A DNA stretch of 64,000 bases from Olavius sp. associated proteobacterium Delta 1 (GTDB taxonomy: Bacteria > Desulfobacterota > Desulfobacteria > Desulfobacterales > JAFDCJ01), in contig CACVKW010001165.1 of NCBI GenBank assembly GCA_902749685.1, positions 1 to 64,000 of the forward strand, read 5' to 3'. Positions within the stretch are counted from its first letter, which is position 1, and each line of letters starts with the position of its first letter. A model generated the notes under the pieces. The model was not told the origin of the DNA. It searched no databases and worked only from the letters and a program-made list of their open reading frames with translations. A program made the position numbers and the translations under genes. This document shows positions 9,132 through 18,092 of the stretch, in pieces.

Positions 9132-9289
9132 AATGTTGCCGTAGAATGAAAAAGTATACCGCTTGGCTACATAAAAACGACGGAGCAAAGCGACTTGCAC
9201 CAATATTCAAACTTCAATTTTCATTATTCAATGGATTGGCGGCCCCGCTCGTTTGATGAGCGGGGTTTACCGATAGATCGCGAGCTGTT

Positions 9290-9568
9290 TTATCTGCGAG
9301 CTCTTTTGGAAGCTTTGAGCGGATTGATCTTGGTCTTGCTGGCAGTTGATGCTGAACTGACATGGGAAGCCAGGTTACAGTCACCGTTTTTCCACTTCAT
9401 TTCTGGCTCCGGGCATGCGGTGCAATACCAACCGGAAGAATATTCGGATCCACGGTTGCAACCCTGGCACTGCTCGATGACCTGATGGCAAATCCCGCCG
9501 TTGTATGAACACCCATCTGCGGACATAAACGGGCACTCCATACCTTCTTTAATGGTTGAACAAATCAT
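9290..9568 (-). CDS. PxxKW family cysteine-rich protein
   Basis: 92-aa protein with nine cysteines in the first ~65 residues (ICSTIKEGMECPFM, CSYNGGICHQVIEQCQGC, WYCTACPEPEMKW) followed by a basic tail. PEMKW is the P-x-x-K-W signature of a small family known mainly from sulfate-reducing Desulfobacterota; its function is not established. The cysteine spacing suggests a metal or iron-sulfur site. Start at 9568 because GGGGGTG lies about six bases upstream; the longer frame (to 9637) would run through the terminator hairpin. Its own promoter and a leader terminator are described separately. Confidence 0.8.
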   Translation of the reverse strand: MICSTIKEGMECPFMSADGCSYNGGICHQVIEQCQGCNRGSEYSSGWYCTACPEPEMKWKNGDCNLASHVSSASTASKTKINPLKASKRARR

Positions 9569-9601
9569 TGGAATCACCCCCTTGATAGAGAAAATTTGTA
9601 T

Positions 9602-9631
9602 AAAAAAAGCCGGGAGAGAATTAAACCCGGC
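9602..9631 (-). terminator. Intrinsic terminator in the leader of the PxxKW gene
   Basis: On the minus strand GCCGGG, an 11-nt loop, CCCGGC and then seven T form a canonical Rho-independent terminator. It sits about 20 nt after the predicted transcription start and 33 nt before the start codon of the PxxKW gene, on that gene's own strand. It looks like an attenuator rather than an end-of-gene terminator. Confidence 0.7.
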
Positions 9632-9657
9632 AAACACCGAAACTTCAAAGTTGGCGG

Positions 9658-9686
9658 AATATAATGGTACCAGCCCTAAATGTCAA
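9658..9686 (-). promoter_or_regulatory. Sigma-70 promoter for the PxxKW gene
   Basis: On the minus strand, TTGACA (9686-9681), exactly 17 nt, then TATATT (9663-9658). This is one of the best consensus matches I noticed in the window. Predicted start near 9651 gives a leader of roughly 80 nt containing the terminator hairpin. Confidence 0.65.
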
Positions 9687-9808
9687 CAGAAATGTTACAA
9701 TATTTTTTTAATTTTGACAAACGCTCTAAGCGGACTTGATTTTTTTGTTACAATCAATGACAATATGTAAAGTAGCACTCTGATGAATTCAAACTATGCT
9801 GGATATAC

Positions 9809-10819
9809 ATGATGAACGACAGAGAATCGACGACAGACTCCGGTGCGATTATCCAAAAAGCAATCGAAGTGTTAAAAATTGAAGCCGACGGTATAATTAA
9901 CCTGATCGACCGAATTGATGACAATTTTTCAAAAATGGTCGGGTTAATCTGCAATTCCGGCGGACGGATCATTATTAGCGGTATTGGAAAATCCGGCATT
10001 ATCGGCCGCAAGATCGTCGCCACTCTTAACAGCACCGGAACAAGGTCCATATTTTTACACCCGGTCGAGGCCATGCACGGCGATCTGGGACAGGTAACCC
10101 CCGATGACATATTCATTGCCCTGTCCAAAAGCGGGGAAACCGATGAATTAAATATATTGCTGGCCAGCATCCGCCGTATCGGCTGTAAAATAATTGCCTT
10201 TACCGGTGATAAGAAATCTAACCTGGCCAATCACAGTGACATTGTCATTGATGTGGCAGTGGACTGTGAGGCATGTCCGTTGGGTCTGGCGCCGACCGCC
10301 AGCACCACCGCCCTGTTGGCCATGGGCGATGCATTGGCGGTAGTATTGCTGGAAAAAAAACAATTTAAATCAAGTGATTTCAAACTGTATCATCCCGGTG
10401 GGACCCTTGGTCAACGACTGACCGCCAGAATCAAAGATCTCATGATCTCCAACAAATCGCTGCCTTGCGTTTCCGAGGGTACGCCCATGGCAGAGGCTGT
10501 CATGGCCGTCGATCGCGGGGGACTGGGTGCAATCCTGGTGGTTAACCACCACAATAAGCTCAGCGGCATCATCACCGATGGAGACATCCGACGAATGGTG
10601 GTATCCGAACGAGCGATCGCCGATCTTGCTGTCGAGGACGTTATGACTAAAAATCCAAGAACCCAGGAGGAGAACGCCCCGACCTATGATGCGTTAAATA
10701 TAATGGAGCAGCACCAGATCACCGTACTTCCCATAGTCAATTCCGACGGAGAAGTTAAAGGCATTTTACACCTGCACGATATACTGGGTAAAGGTGAGTT
10801 TAAGTTTAACGGAAGCTGA
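9809..10819 (+). CDS. kdsD: Arabinose-5-phosphate isomerase (KdsD/KpsF)
   Basis: Interconverts ribulose-5-phosphate and arabinose-5-phosphate, the first step to Kdo for the LPS inner core. 336 aa. An N-terminal SIS sugar-isomerase domain has ISGIGKSGIIGRKIVATLNS, then HPVEAMHGDLGQV and ALSKSGETDELNILL. Two CBS domains (about 210-330) follow, beginning at IKDLMISNKSLPCV. Two adjacent ATG codons open the frame; either may be used. It is divergent from the PxxKW gene across a 240-bp region, and followed 72 bp later by phosphofructokinase. KdsD and KpsF cannot be told apart by sequence alone; no capsule genes are nearby. Confidence 0.92.
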   Translation: MMNDRESTTDSGAIIQKAIEVLKIEADGIINLIDRIDDNFSKMVGLICNSGGRIIISGIGKSGIIGRKIVATLNSTGTRSIFLHPVEAMHGDLGQVTPDDIFIALSKSGETDELNILLASIRRIGCKIIAFTGDKKSNLANHSDIVIDVAVDCEACPLGLAPTASTTALLAMGDALAVVLLEKKQFKSSDFKLYHPGGTLGQRLTARIKDLMISNKSLPCVSEGTPMAEAVMAVDRGGLGAILVVNHHNKLSGIITDGDIRRMVVSERAIADLAVEDVMTKNPRTQEENAPTYDALNIMEQHQITVLPIVNSDGEVKGILHLHDILGKGEFKFNGS

Positions 10820-10857
10820 ACTATAAATTGCGTAAGGTTCCTTAAATATTAAATTTA

Positions 10858-10878
10858 CAATCTTCAATCTTCAATTGT
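10858..10878 (+). repeat. Short 7-nt tandem array, CAATCTT type
   Basis: Three units CAATCTT, CAATCTT, CAATTGT lie just upstream of the phosphofructokinase start. The unit is the reverse complement of the AAGATTG form of the ATTGAAG heptad. Confidence 0.6.
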
Positions 10879-10891
10879 TAGTGAGGGCTAT

Positions 10892-12220
10892 ATGAACACT
10901 GAATCCCTGATCACCGAAATTTCAGCCCTGGGTGAGGCTAAAATATCTACCCCGGTTCAGAAAAGAGCAGACGGCACTGATGGCATTAGTTTTGTTACTG
11001 ACGAAAATCGGGTCGTCATCGAAATCGATGACCGACAAATTACACGGATGGTTAATGACGGTCAAAATTTGCCATGCTTTGAATTGGCGGGACCGAGACG
11101 TCATATCTTCTTTGATCCGAGTAAATTAAAGTGCGCCCTGGTATCTTGCGGCGGTTTATGCCCGGGTTTAAATGATATTATTCGCTCGATTGTGCTGGAA
11201 TTGCACTATGGATATGGGGTTCGCAATATATTCGGCATCCGCTACGGCCTGCAGGGATTTATTGCCAGATATGGGCATGATCTGATTGATCTGACGCCCA
11301 AATCCGTCGTCAATATACACGATCGTGGCGGAACTGTGCTGGGTTCGAGCAGAGGCCCCCAGGAAATTGACGAAATAATCGACAGCCTGGAGCGAATGAA
11401 TATCGGTTTGCTCTTTATGATCGGAGGTGATGGAACGCTGACGGCCGCCGGTTGCATAGCGGATACTATTTTAGATAGCGGCCTGAAAATCGGTGTTGTC
11501 GGAGTTCCCAAAACCATTGACAATGACATTCACATGGTCTCTCGATCATTTGGATTTGACACCGCCGTGGATGTCGCCACCAAGGCCATTATTAGTGCCA
11601 GCAACGAAGCCGAAGGCTATCCCAACGGCATTGGTTTAATTAAACTGATGGGCCGCCACGCAGGCTTTATTGCCGCAACAGCCGTTTTGGCCCAGCAGGA
11701 TGTTAATTTTGTGCTGATTCCTGAAGTTGATTTCGACCTGGATGGCCCCGGTGGATTGTTTGCTGCGCTTGAAAAGCGCCTGTCTGAAAGAAAGCATGCG
11801 GTAATCGTCGTGGCGGAAGGTGCAGGCCAGAAATTTTTTGAAGAAAATAGTAATGAACGGGATGCTTCCGGAAACATAAAGCTGAGGGATATCGGGATAT
11901 ATATAAAAGAGGCCATCGGTGCCCATTTTGCTTCCAAAAACATCGATATCTCGATTAAATATATTGACCCCAGTTATATGATTAGAAGTCTTCCGGCAAA
12001 TGCGAATGATCGCGTATTTTGTAATTTTTTAGGCCGCAACGCTGTGCATGCCGGGATGGCCGGCAAAACGAGTATGCTGATCGGTCACTGGAATAACCAG
12101 TTCGTCCATGTGCCGATGCAACTGATTGCCGGAAAACGAAAAACCGTGAAACCCTCCGGCAGTTTATGGCGCAGTACCCTTGAAGCCACCGGTCAGGGAA
12201 CGCTGAAGAATGCGGGATAA
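10892..12220 (+). CDS. ATP-dependent 6-phosphofructokinase family
   Basis: Phosphorylates fructose-6-phosphate at the committed step of glycolysis. 442 aa with a ~75-residue N-terminal extension. Nucleotide site: SCGGLCPGLND and MIGGDGTLTAA; the glycine after GGD favours ATP over pyrophosphate. The catalytic stretch is PKTIDNDI, with the Lys that also occurs in plant-type ATP enzymes of this architecture, and substrate binding includes LMGRHAGFIAA. Phosphoryl-donor specificity is inferred from those residues only. It follows kdsD on the same strand and converges with the lipoprotein gene. Confidence 0.88.
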   Translation: MNTESLITEISALGEAKISTPVQKRADGTDGISFVTDENRVVIEIDDRQITRMVNDGQNLPCFELAGPRRHIFFDPSKLKCALVSCGGLCPGLNDIIRSIVLELHYGYGVRNIFGIRYGLQGFIARYGHDLIDLTPKSVVNIHDRGGTVLGSSRGPQEIDEIIDSLERMNIGLLFMIGGDGTLTAAGCIADTILDSGLKIGVVGVPKTIDNDIHMVSRSFGFDTAVDVATKAIISASNEAEGYPNGIGLIKLMGRHAGFIAATAVLAQQDVNFVLIPEVDFDLDGPGGLFAALEKRLSERKHAVIVVAEGAGQKFFEENSNERDASGNIKLRDIGIYIKEAIGAHFASKNIDISIKYIDPSYMIRSLPANANDRVFCNFLGRNAVHAGMAGKTSMLIGHWNNQFVHVPMQLIAGKRKTVKPSGSLWRSTLEATGQGTLKNAG

Positions 12221-12272
12221 TGGGGGTATTTATTGAATATTTTCAATAGTCAATTCTCCGCCGCAGGCGGTC

Positions 12273-14258
12273 TTACTCCAACTCCACAAAACGCTTGCCT
12301 TTTATCCTTAAAAGATGAAGCTTCTTTTGCACTTCTCCGTTTTCGTCAAAGCGTGTAATTCCGGTTATGCCCGGGAAATTGTCCAGATTTAGCAACTCAT
12401 CTCTGATTTCATTGCGATATCGAATATGAGGGCGGCTAACCGCATGGAATAGTATCATCGCAGAATCAAAAACAACCGCTTCGATAAAGTCAGGTTTTTC
12501 CTGATAGGTTTCCTCGAATTTTGCAACAAAATTTTGAACTGCAGGTGATGTACCTTCAGCAAAAAAGCCATCCGGCATCACGGCACCCTGCACGTATTGA
12601 TCGGCTATTCTGATAAGGGTATCGGAATGCCAGAGATTGGTGCCGAGCAAATAAACATCCTTAATATCGAAATAGGCCAACTGGGGAACTATCAGTCCGG
12701 CCAATCCGGGTGAATCTGGGATAAAGATAGCATCGAAATCGACAATCGGTTCCGGTTCTTCTTCCTCATCGGCCGCTTCCTCCGATTCCCTGCCAGAACC
12801 CTCTTCAGGGGCCTTTTCATCGATATCTGCAACAGTTATTGGTTGATCCCCGTCTTCAGCGAAATCGTTTTCGGCTTTAAGATCTTCAGGTATTTCATAA
12901 TAAAGTCCGACAAGTTTTTTGATGGGGTCCGTAAAATCTGTTTGTTTGGGATTGTATGATTCAACACCAACTACCTGCCCGCCCAATTCGATGAGCGCGT
13001 CCCAGAACAGGTTCATAAAAGTCAGGCCGTAATTTTCATCCGGATAAAGAATAGCAAAGCGATACAATCCCAATGACTCGACCGTAAAGGAGGTGATGGC
13101 CTGCACCTGCATTTTGGGGGTAATAAAATTCCTGAAAACCTTGTCACCGATTCCGGGGATGTCATCTTTCTGGGTCAGGGTAATTATCGGAATTCCCATC
13201 CTCTGAGCTTCACGGGCGGCAACTGCCGAAGTTACAATGGGTCCGAGAATGGCGGCGACCTGGTCCTGATACAATTCTTCCAGCGCCATAATTGTTTTGT
13301 CCGGATCAGCGCCGGAATCTTTGACACTGATATTGATCGGCGGGTTGTCCTCCTGGGAGCTGAAATGATCCAGGGCCAATTCGATGCCCTTCAATGCACG
13401 CAGACCGAACTTTTCATAAGGACCGCTTAAGGGCAGAAGAACGCCGATCGTATTTTGCTTGAAAACGGCATTTTTCTTAATTTCATCAATCAGGCTTTCA
13501 ACCAGAATTCGATTTTCATTGTCCGGGTATCTCTTGATAAATTCAGCCAGAATATTTAGTGCATCATCATATTTTTCTTCCAATGCATAATTCAAACCCA
13601 ATTGATACAGCAAAAAATCCATAGGCAGGCTATCATCCGGGTGATTGACGAGTATCGCAATATCTGCCGTGTCAAGCCGGGCGATGGCTTCTTTCAGTTT
13701 ATCGAGAATCGCTTGCTGCTCCAGCTCGGTTGCATTCTCACGGGCACGCACGTAATTATCAATGGCGTCAATCGGAGAGTCCAACGCCAAATAGGTATCT
13801 CCAATGAGTGCGTATGTTTTGAAGATGTACAGGTTGGAATCGAGACGCTGCAAGGTCGCGGGCGCGAGTTGGATCACATCCGGATAGCGGCCTTGCTGAT
13901 AGTAGGTATACAGTTCTTCAACCAGGGCATCCTGAACAAATGAATTTGATGGGTAGTCGGCTGGTATACGCTGGTAGGCGGACCGTGCGCTTTGGTATTC
14001 GCCGTTGGCTGCGTGGATAAATCCGATTTTCATCAGTGCCGCAGCCGCCAGTGATTGATCCTCATATCGCTGGATATACTCAAGGAAGAGCGTCAGAGCT
14101 TCAGCATAAGCGCCGGCTTCGAAAAATTCTTCGGCCCTGGAAAAAAGCTCATCGCCGTTTCCAGCCCGTGCAGAATCCGGGGTTACCTCGGGTTGCGTTG
14201 CACAGGCCCAAATCAAAACGAGGACACTAAAAAGTAAGATGACGTGCTTAAGCTTCAT
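12273..14258 (-). CDS. LpoA-like lipoprotein: TPR domain plus periplasmic-binding fold
   Basis: 661-aa lipoprotein. The signal peptide MKLKHVILLFSVLVLIWAC ends in a lipobox with Cys19. Residues ~40-250 are TPR-like helical repeats (SRAEEFFEAGAYAEALTLFL and following). From ~270 a type I periplasmic-binding fold begins with IGVLLPLSGPYEKFGLRALK. An acidic insertion (about residues 480-515, rich in E and D) interrupts the second lobe. This order matches LpoA/YraM activators of penicillin-binding proteins at the outer membrane, but ABC-transporter leucine-binding proteins share the fold, so the peptidoglycan role is inferred. Weak ribosome site (CGGAACTC before ATG). Confidence 0.75.
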   Translation of the reverse strand: MKLKHVILLFSVLVLIWACATQPEVTPDSARAGNGDELFSRAEEFFEAGAYAEALTLFLEYIQRYEDQSLAAAALMKIGFIHAANGEYQSARSAYQRIPADYPSNSFVQDALVEELYTYYQQGRYPDVIQLAPATLQRLDSNLYIFKTYALIGDTYLALDSPIDAIDNYVRARENATELEQQAILDKLKEAIARLDTADIAILVNHPDDSLPMDFLLYQLGLNYALEEKYDDALNILAEFIKRYPDNENRILVESLIDEIKKNAVFKQNTIGVLLPLSGPYEKFGLRALKGIELALDHFSSQEDNPPINISVKDSGADPDKTIMALEELYQDQVAAILGPIVTSAVAAREAQRMGIPIITLTQKDDIPGIGDKVFRNFITPKMQVQAITSFTVESLGLYRFAILYPDENYGLTFMNLFWDALIELGGQVVGVESYNPKQTDFTDPIKKLVGLYYEIPEDLKAENDFAEDGDQPITVADIDEKAPEEGSGRESEEAADEEEEPEPIVDFDAIFIPDSPGLAGLIVPQLAYFDIKDVYLLGTNLWHSDTLIRIADQYVQGAVMPDGFFAEGTSPAVQNFVAKFEETYQEKPDFIEAVVFDSAMILFHAVSRPHIRYRNEIRDELLNLDNFPGITGITRFDENGEVQKKLHLLRIKGKRFVELE

Positions 14259-14352
14259 GAGTTCCGATCGGTGGTTTAGAGTCTTAAAAATTTAGATTTT
14301 GCATTTTGTTACAAAAGCAATTTTATTGGGCTATCTTCCCTATCTTCAAATA

Positions 14353-14387
14353 ATTGAATATTTTCGATTGAATATTGAATATTTAAG
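14353..14387 (+). repeat. 7-nt tandem array, ATTGAAT type
   Basis: Units ATTGAAT, ATTTTCG, ATTGAAT, ATTGAAT, ATTTAAG. Same unit order as 9097-9131. Confidence 0.75.
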
Positions 14388-14479
14388 GACTTCTTTCTAA
14401 TTTATAAGGGGCGAAGCGAATCCTGCCAAGGCGAAACACAAATATTCAATTTTCAATAGCCGATAGTCAAAAGTCAATA

Positions 14480-14499
14480 CCGGCTTGTCTGGGTTAAGT
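14480..14499 (-). repeat. CCGG hairpin repeat, inverted copy
   Basis: On the minus strand this reads TTAACCCAGACAAGCCGGTA, matching TAACCCGGACAAGCCGGAAT at 18751 and the copy near 55170. A diverged inverted copy lies at 18012-18026. The two CCGG blocks can pair across ACAAG. Confidence 0.55.
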
Positions 14500-14724
14500 A
14501 TAGGTTAAGCAAACTGGTTGAATCGACCCCAACCCTTTGAGATCATAATCAGCTTACACCAACAGCTTAGTTTGTCAAACACAATTTGGTTAAAATAATT
14601 AAGGTAATTGATCAGCCCCAAATACACGAAGACACAAAGGAAGACACAAAGAGTGAACATAAAGCCTAAACCTTTGTCAAAAAGACAGGGATTTTGCTTT
14701 ATCTAGCGATCGATAGAATACCTT

Positions 14725-14759
14725 AAATCTTCAATCGACAATATTCAATATTCAATTTA
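14725..14759 (-). repeat. 7-nt tandem array overlapping the HD-GYP stop codon
   Basis: Plus-strand units AAATCTT, CAATCGA, CAATATT, CAATATT, CAATTTA. The last three bases are the TAA stop of the HD-GYP gene read on the minus strand, so the array begins exactly at the end of the coding sequence. Confidence 0.75.
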
Positions 14760-15989
14760 AGCGTCTTGATATCTTTTTTGGATCGACCGCAGAACATTGA
14801 GACATGAAAAGAAAATCTCCACCAGCTCAGGGTCGAAGTGCTGACCGGCCCCTGCTTTGATATTGGCCTGCACCTCAGGTTCTTCCCATGCTTCCTTGTA
14901 CACCCGCTGACTGGATAGGGCATCATAAACATCGGCAATGGCAACGATCCGGCCGAAAAGCGGAATTTCCTCGCCGCTTTTCCCGCGGGCTGAACCGTTC
15001 GATCTGGTGATTCCTTGCAACGGTTCACCGGTCGTGACATCAACATGCCCCGGATAACCTTGACCATCCCACCGTTCATGGTGGTTTAAAGCCACCTGGG
15101 CGGCAGCATCATCGAAATCGGATTGCGGGTCCATAAATAGCTGCGTGCCGAAGATGGTGTGCTGCTTCATTATTTCAAACTCTTCTTTATCTAATTTACC
15201 GGGCTTCTTTAAAATAAGATCTGATATGGTAACTTTTCCGACATCATGTAACATCGCTGCCATGCGCAGAATGTCGCGGTTTTTATCAATTTCTTTTGGC
15301 GAGACATTGTGGCGGTGGGCCCAATTCTCATAAATTTCAACTGCATATCCGCCCACCCGGTTAACATGGGCACCGGTTTCCCTGGGGTCTCGCATCTCGG
15401 CCATTTTCATCATCCGCAGTAATATGGCACGGGTCATCTGAGCCCGGGCCAATGCAACCGCTGCGATACTGGCAAAGTGCGTCATTATTTTTTCGTCCGA
15501 GGGGGTGAAAGGCACGACCTGACGATTCCCATTCTGGGCGTTGATAATCTGAAGTATCCCCAGCAAATCGCCCTTGGAACTTACCAGTGGTATGGTTAAT
15601 ACCGACCGGGTGCTGTATTGGGTGGTATCATCGAATTCTTTATCAAAATGATAGGGGCAGGTCGGATCGAGTCGATACACATCGGGCAGATTGAGCGGTT
15701 GACCGGATTTGGCCACATATCCGGCAATGCTGTTGTCGTTTATGGGGAGGGTAAAAGTTGAATAAATAAGCTTCTCACCCGCCTGCAGTCTGCTTTGCAG
15801 GGTATCATTCTGGGTGTAAGCAAAATGGAGCAGGCCTCGATCCCGGATGTAGATTGAACCGGCATCGGCCGACACAAAGCGGCGCGCTTCGGTTAGAATT
15901 CGTTCCATCAAAATATCCAGATCCTGAATTAGATTGAGGTCGACTCCCAAACGCGCCAGGGCATCCAGTTTTTCCTTTTCACTCAGCAT
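14757..15989 (-). CDS. GAF domain / HD-GYP domain response protein
   Basis: 410-aa soluble signalling protein. An N-terminal GAF domain (~residues 15-165) senses an unknown ligand. A C-terminal HD-GYP phosphodiesterase domain (~200-400) has HDVGK, HHERWDGQGYPG and IVAIADVYDALSSQR. HD-GYP domains degrade cyclic di-GMP to GMP through a bimetal centre, and the metal-binding His/Asp residues and the GYP triad are present, so it is probably active. There is a slightly longer loop (SNGSARGKSGEE) before the IVAIADVYDAL helix. GGGAG lies eight bases before ATG 15989. Monocistronic as far as visible; its stop is the edge of a heptad array. Confidence 0.88.
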   Translation of the reverse strand: MLSEKEKLDALARLGVDLNLIQDLDILMERILTEARRFVSADAGSIYIRDRGLLHFAYTQNDTLQSRLQAGEKLIYSTFTLPINDNSIAGYVAKSGQPLNLPDVYRLDPTCPYHFDKEFDDTTQYSTRSVLTIPLVSSKGDLLGILQIINAQNGNRQVVPFTPSDEKIMTHFASIAAVALARAQMTRAILLRMMKMAEMRDPRETGAHVNRVGGYAVEIYENWAHRHNVSPKEIDKNRDILRMAAMLHDVGKVTISDLILKKPGKLDKEEFEIMKQHTIFGTQLFMDPQSDFDDAAAQVALNHHERWDGQGYPGHVDVTTGEPLQGITRSNGSARGKSGEEIPLFGRIVAIADVYDALSSQRVYKEAWEEPEVQANIKAGAGQHFDPELVEIFFSCLNVLRSIQKRYQDA

Positions 15990-16478
15990 GTCCGCTCCCG
16001 CAAGTTGATTATTTTCGATTGAATAATTACTGCGCCGGGCCTTTAATCAAACCCCTTTTTTAAGCATGCAAAGAATAATTGACTTCCCTGAACGTGATAT
16101 TTATCGAGGCGCATTAATCAGTCCAATATGATTCTATGCCATTACACATAAGGGTGGACGCTGGCAATAAAATTCTTATGCTTTGATATCATATTACCCT
16201 AATTGAGCGAAGCCCAATTGGCAGGTATTGGGTATTCAATTATTTGGGGACAGAGTCAAAAAATCCTCAACTTTTCAGCTTAATGGACGATATATGAAGG
16301 TGCAGGGTATTTATCGCTGAATTAAGCATAATTTGCGTTACCCTGGCGCCCATGATAGATTTTATGTACCATTAGCATGTTTTTGATCGTTCGATATATG
16401 GTTTGTCAATCACGATCATAAATTTACAGCTTCTTCCCTGGTGGAAAACCTGGAATTTACAAGAAGGAGGATAAACCC
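15990..16478. other. 489-bp divergent gap
   Basis: Between the HD-GYP gene (minus) and the DUF4124 gene (plus). AT-rich; no reading frame supported. It contains TTGGGGACAGAGTC near 16243, a motif often found beside REP-associated (Y1) transposases, but no transposase or inverted ends here. Promoters for both flanking genes should lie in it; I see none of good quality. Confidence 0.4.
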
Positions 16479-17111
16479 TTGAAAATGATAAAGTATTTAA
16501 TATTGCTGGTCATAGTTCTGTTTGCAACTCCGGCCCCGGCCGAAATTTATAAATATGTTGATGAACAGGGTAACGTTCATTTCACTGACGATATCAATCA
16601 AGTTCCGGCGGATCAGAGGGATTCGATCGAAGTCAGTCCCGAGTATGATTCTGGCACAGAGGCTGAAGAAGAATATACCGAGACGGAAAATGATGTAAAA
16701 ACCGATCCTGACCTCAAGAGCAGTGACGGTGATGAAACGGAAACGACGGCGGGTGTCGACGATGACAGCGACAATGAAGAAGATGTTGCGCGGCTGGAAG
16801 ACGGAGATTCATTGAACCAATCAGGCAATGATCAAAAAGAACTGGATGCCGATCGCAGACGTATGGAAGCCCTGAAAAAAGAAATCGACGAAGAATATGC
16901 CGCATTGGTCAAAGATAAGGAAAAACTCGCCCAAGAACAGAAAGCACTGACAACTCGAGAAGATATAATAAATTTTAACATCAAAGTTGAAAACCTGAAT
17001 AAACGAGCTGAAGCATATGTGCAAAAGGGCAAACAATACCAAAAGCAGGTCGAAGCATATAATGAGCGGATTATCCAAAAAAATGCCCAATTAAGTCAGA
17101 AAAAGGAGTAG
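16479..17111 (+). CDS. DUF4124 domain protein with acidic linker and coiled coil
   Basis: 210-aa exported protein. A Sec signal peptide (KYLILLVIVLFATPAPAEI) is cleaved near Ala21. The DUF4124 module follows at once (YKYVDEQGNVHFTDD, ~residues 24-60). Then comes a strongly acidic low-complexity linker (~65-120) and a Lys/Glu/Gln-rich coiled coil (~125-205). DUF4124 occurs in periplasmic or envelope proteins; its role is unknown. The annotated start is TTG 16479, chosen because AAGGAGG ends eight bases upstream; ATG 16485 is the alternative, with poorer spacing. Confidence 0.78.
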   Translation: MKMIKYLILLVIVLFATPAPAEIYKYVDEQGNVHFTDDINQVPADQRDSIEVSPEYDSGTEAEEEYTETENDVKTDPDLKSSDGDETETTAGVDDDSDNEEDVARLEDGDSLNQSGNDQKELDADRRRMEALKKEIDEEYAALVKDKEKLAQEQKALTTREDIINFNIKVENLNKRAEAYVQKGKQYQKQVEAYNERIIQKNAQLSQKKE

Positions 17112-17437
17112 GGTTTCGCACCTTAGTTACTGTTTTTGAGTATTTTGGCAAATTTCAGGTATTAAACTATTCTCACCATCTTGGAGCGAATGTATTTTTT
17201 CAATAAAATCCCGCTTTATCCTTGACATTTTGCCCCATTCTTCCCTATTCTTGCTTTTTAAATCACCGAATCGCACTATATCGGCTGAGAGTCGTAGACA
17301 ACATAGCTGATAAGATTCTTTGATTCACTGCCATTATGGAATGGTAAATGCCCCGGAAAAACTGCCATACTGGCTGATTACAGGGTCAAAAATGATTTTT
17401 TTTAGGTATTTCGAGCCATCAACCTGGGAGAGTTAAA
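17112..17437. other. 326-bp gap, nothing recognised
   Basis: No supported gene or clear hairpin terminator. GGGAGAG at its right end is the ribosome site of the next gene. Confidence 0.5.
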
Positions 17438-17725
17438 ATGGCAGTCAAGATACTTATTAAAAGATCGTTACCAGCGGATAAAGCTCATAAATTAATACCG
17501 CTATTTCAACAATTGCGAACCCTGGCGATGAATCAACCCGGCTATATATCCGGTGAAACGCTCCAGCGAATTGACAGTATGGGGGAGTATATCGTTATCA
17601 GCACCTGGCAGTCGGTGGAAAACTGGCAGCAGTGGGCCACCAGCCAGTCCAGAATCGAATTGCAAAACCAAATTGATGCAGCGCTCAGCGAAAAAACCGA
17701 ATACGAAATATATCAGTATAGTTAG
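17438..17725 (+). CDS. Antibiotic biosynthesis monooxygenase (ABM)-like small protein
   Basis: 95 aa, the length of a single ABM/dimeric alpha-beta barrel domain. MAVKILIKRS, QPGYISGETL and ISTWQSVENWQQW are the usual first strand, first-helix end and third-strand/Trp region. Members range from quinol monooxygenases to heme-degrading enzymes, often with unproven activity, so no reaction is assigned. GGGAGAG lies about six bases before ATG. A truncated paralogue sits at 38076-38243 with clear identity over the first 45 residues. Confidence 0.75.
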   Translation: MAVKILIKRSLPADKAHKLIPLFQQLRTLAMNQPGYISGETLQRIDSMGEYIVISTWQSVENWQQWATSQSRIELQNQIDAALSEKTEYEIYQYS

Positions 17726-17797
17726 TACCTTAGAAATTATTTTTTATTTTTTTGATTATGTGGCAAGATCTTTTTGTGAAACAATCAAGTTGCCCAA

Positions 17798-18036
17798 AGA
17801 AATGCCTAAAGTTGCAAAATGTCTAAAATGCCTAAAGTTGAGGTATTCTGTCGATTTTAAAAAAAATAAAACCGCAGGGTCGGGTACTATCTTTATCTTC
17901 CTGATTTCTGGATTACCATACGCCAAGCATCGATCGTTCTTAATTAAGACGGAGCGAAGCGACACCACAATTTTAGTCATTTTAAATTTTAGCTCATTTT
18001 AGCTCATTTTTCCGGTTTATCCGGGTTGGGCGCTTA
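17798..18036. repeat. 9-10-nt tandem repeat region (TGCCTAAA / GAGCTAAAAT type) and CCGG repeat
   Basis: At 17801-17850, TGCCTAAAGTTGCAAAATG and a second TGCCTAAAGTTGAGGTATTC match a block at 59303-59350 and, inverted, 46471-46506. At 17975-18010 related units (AAAATGAGCT on the minus strand) repeat every ten bases. CCGGTTTATCCGGGTT (18012) is a diverged inverted CCGG repeat. The motif GGAGCGAAGCGAC (17950) lies between them. Confidence 0.6.
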
Positions 18037-18092
18037 GAAGTTAATTTTGTGCATCTAATGCTAAAATAGTTCTTAATTGAGGCAACCCGCAA

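Larger units (their letters stand above)
14259..14756. other. 498-bp gap with repeats
   Basis: No gene is visible. It holds two heptad arrays (14353-14387 and 14725-14759), an inverted copy of the CCGG repeat (near 14480-14499) and a GGGCGAAGCGAA motif (14407) that recurs in other gaps. A weak promoter-like TTGTCA...TAAAAT near 14575 has wrong spacing. Confidence 0.6.

Noticed and set aside
16243-16256. GGGGACAGAGTC motif linked to REP-associated transposases
   Set aside because: Single occurrence, no transposase and no inverted ends.
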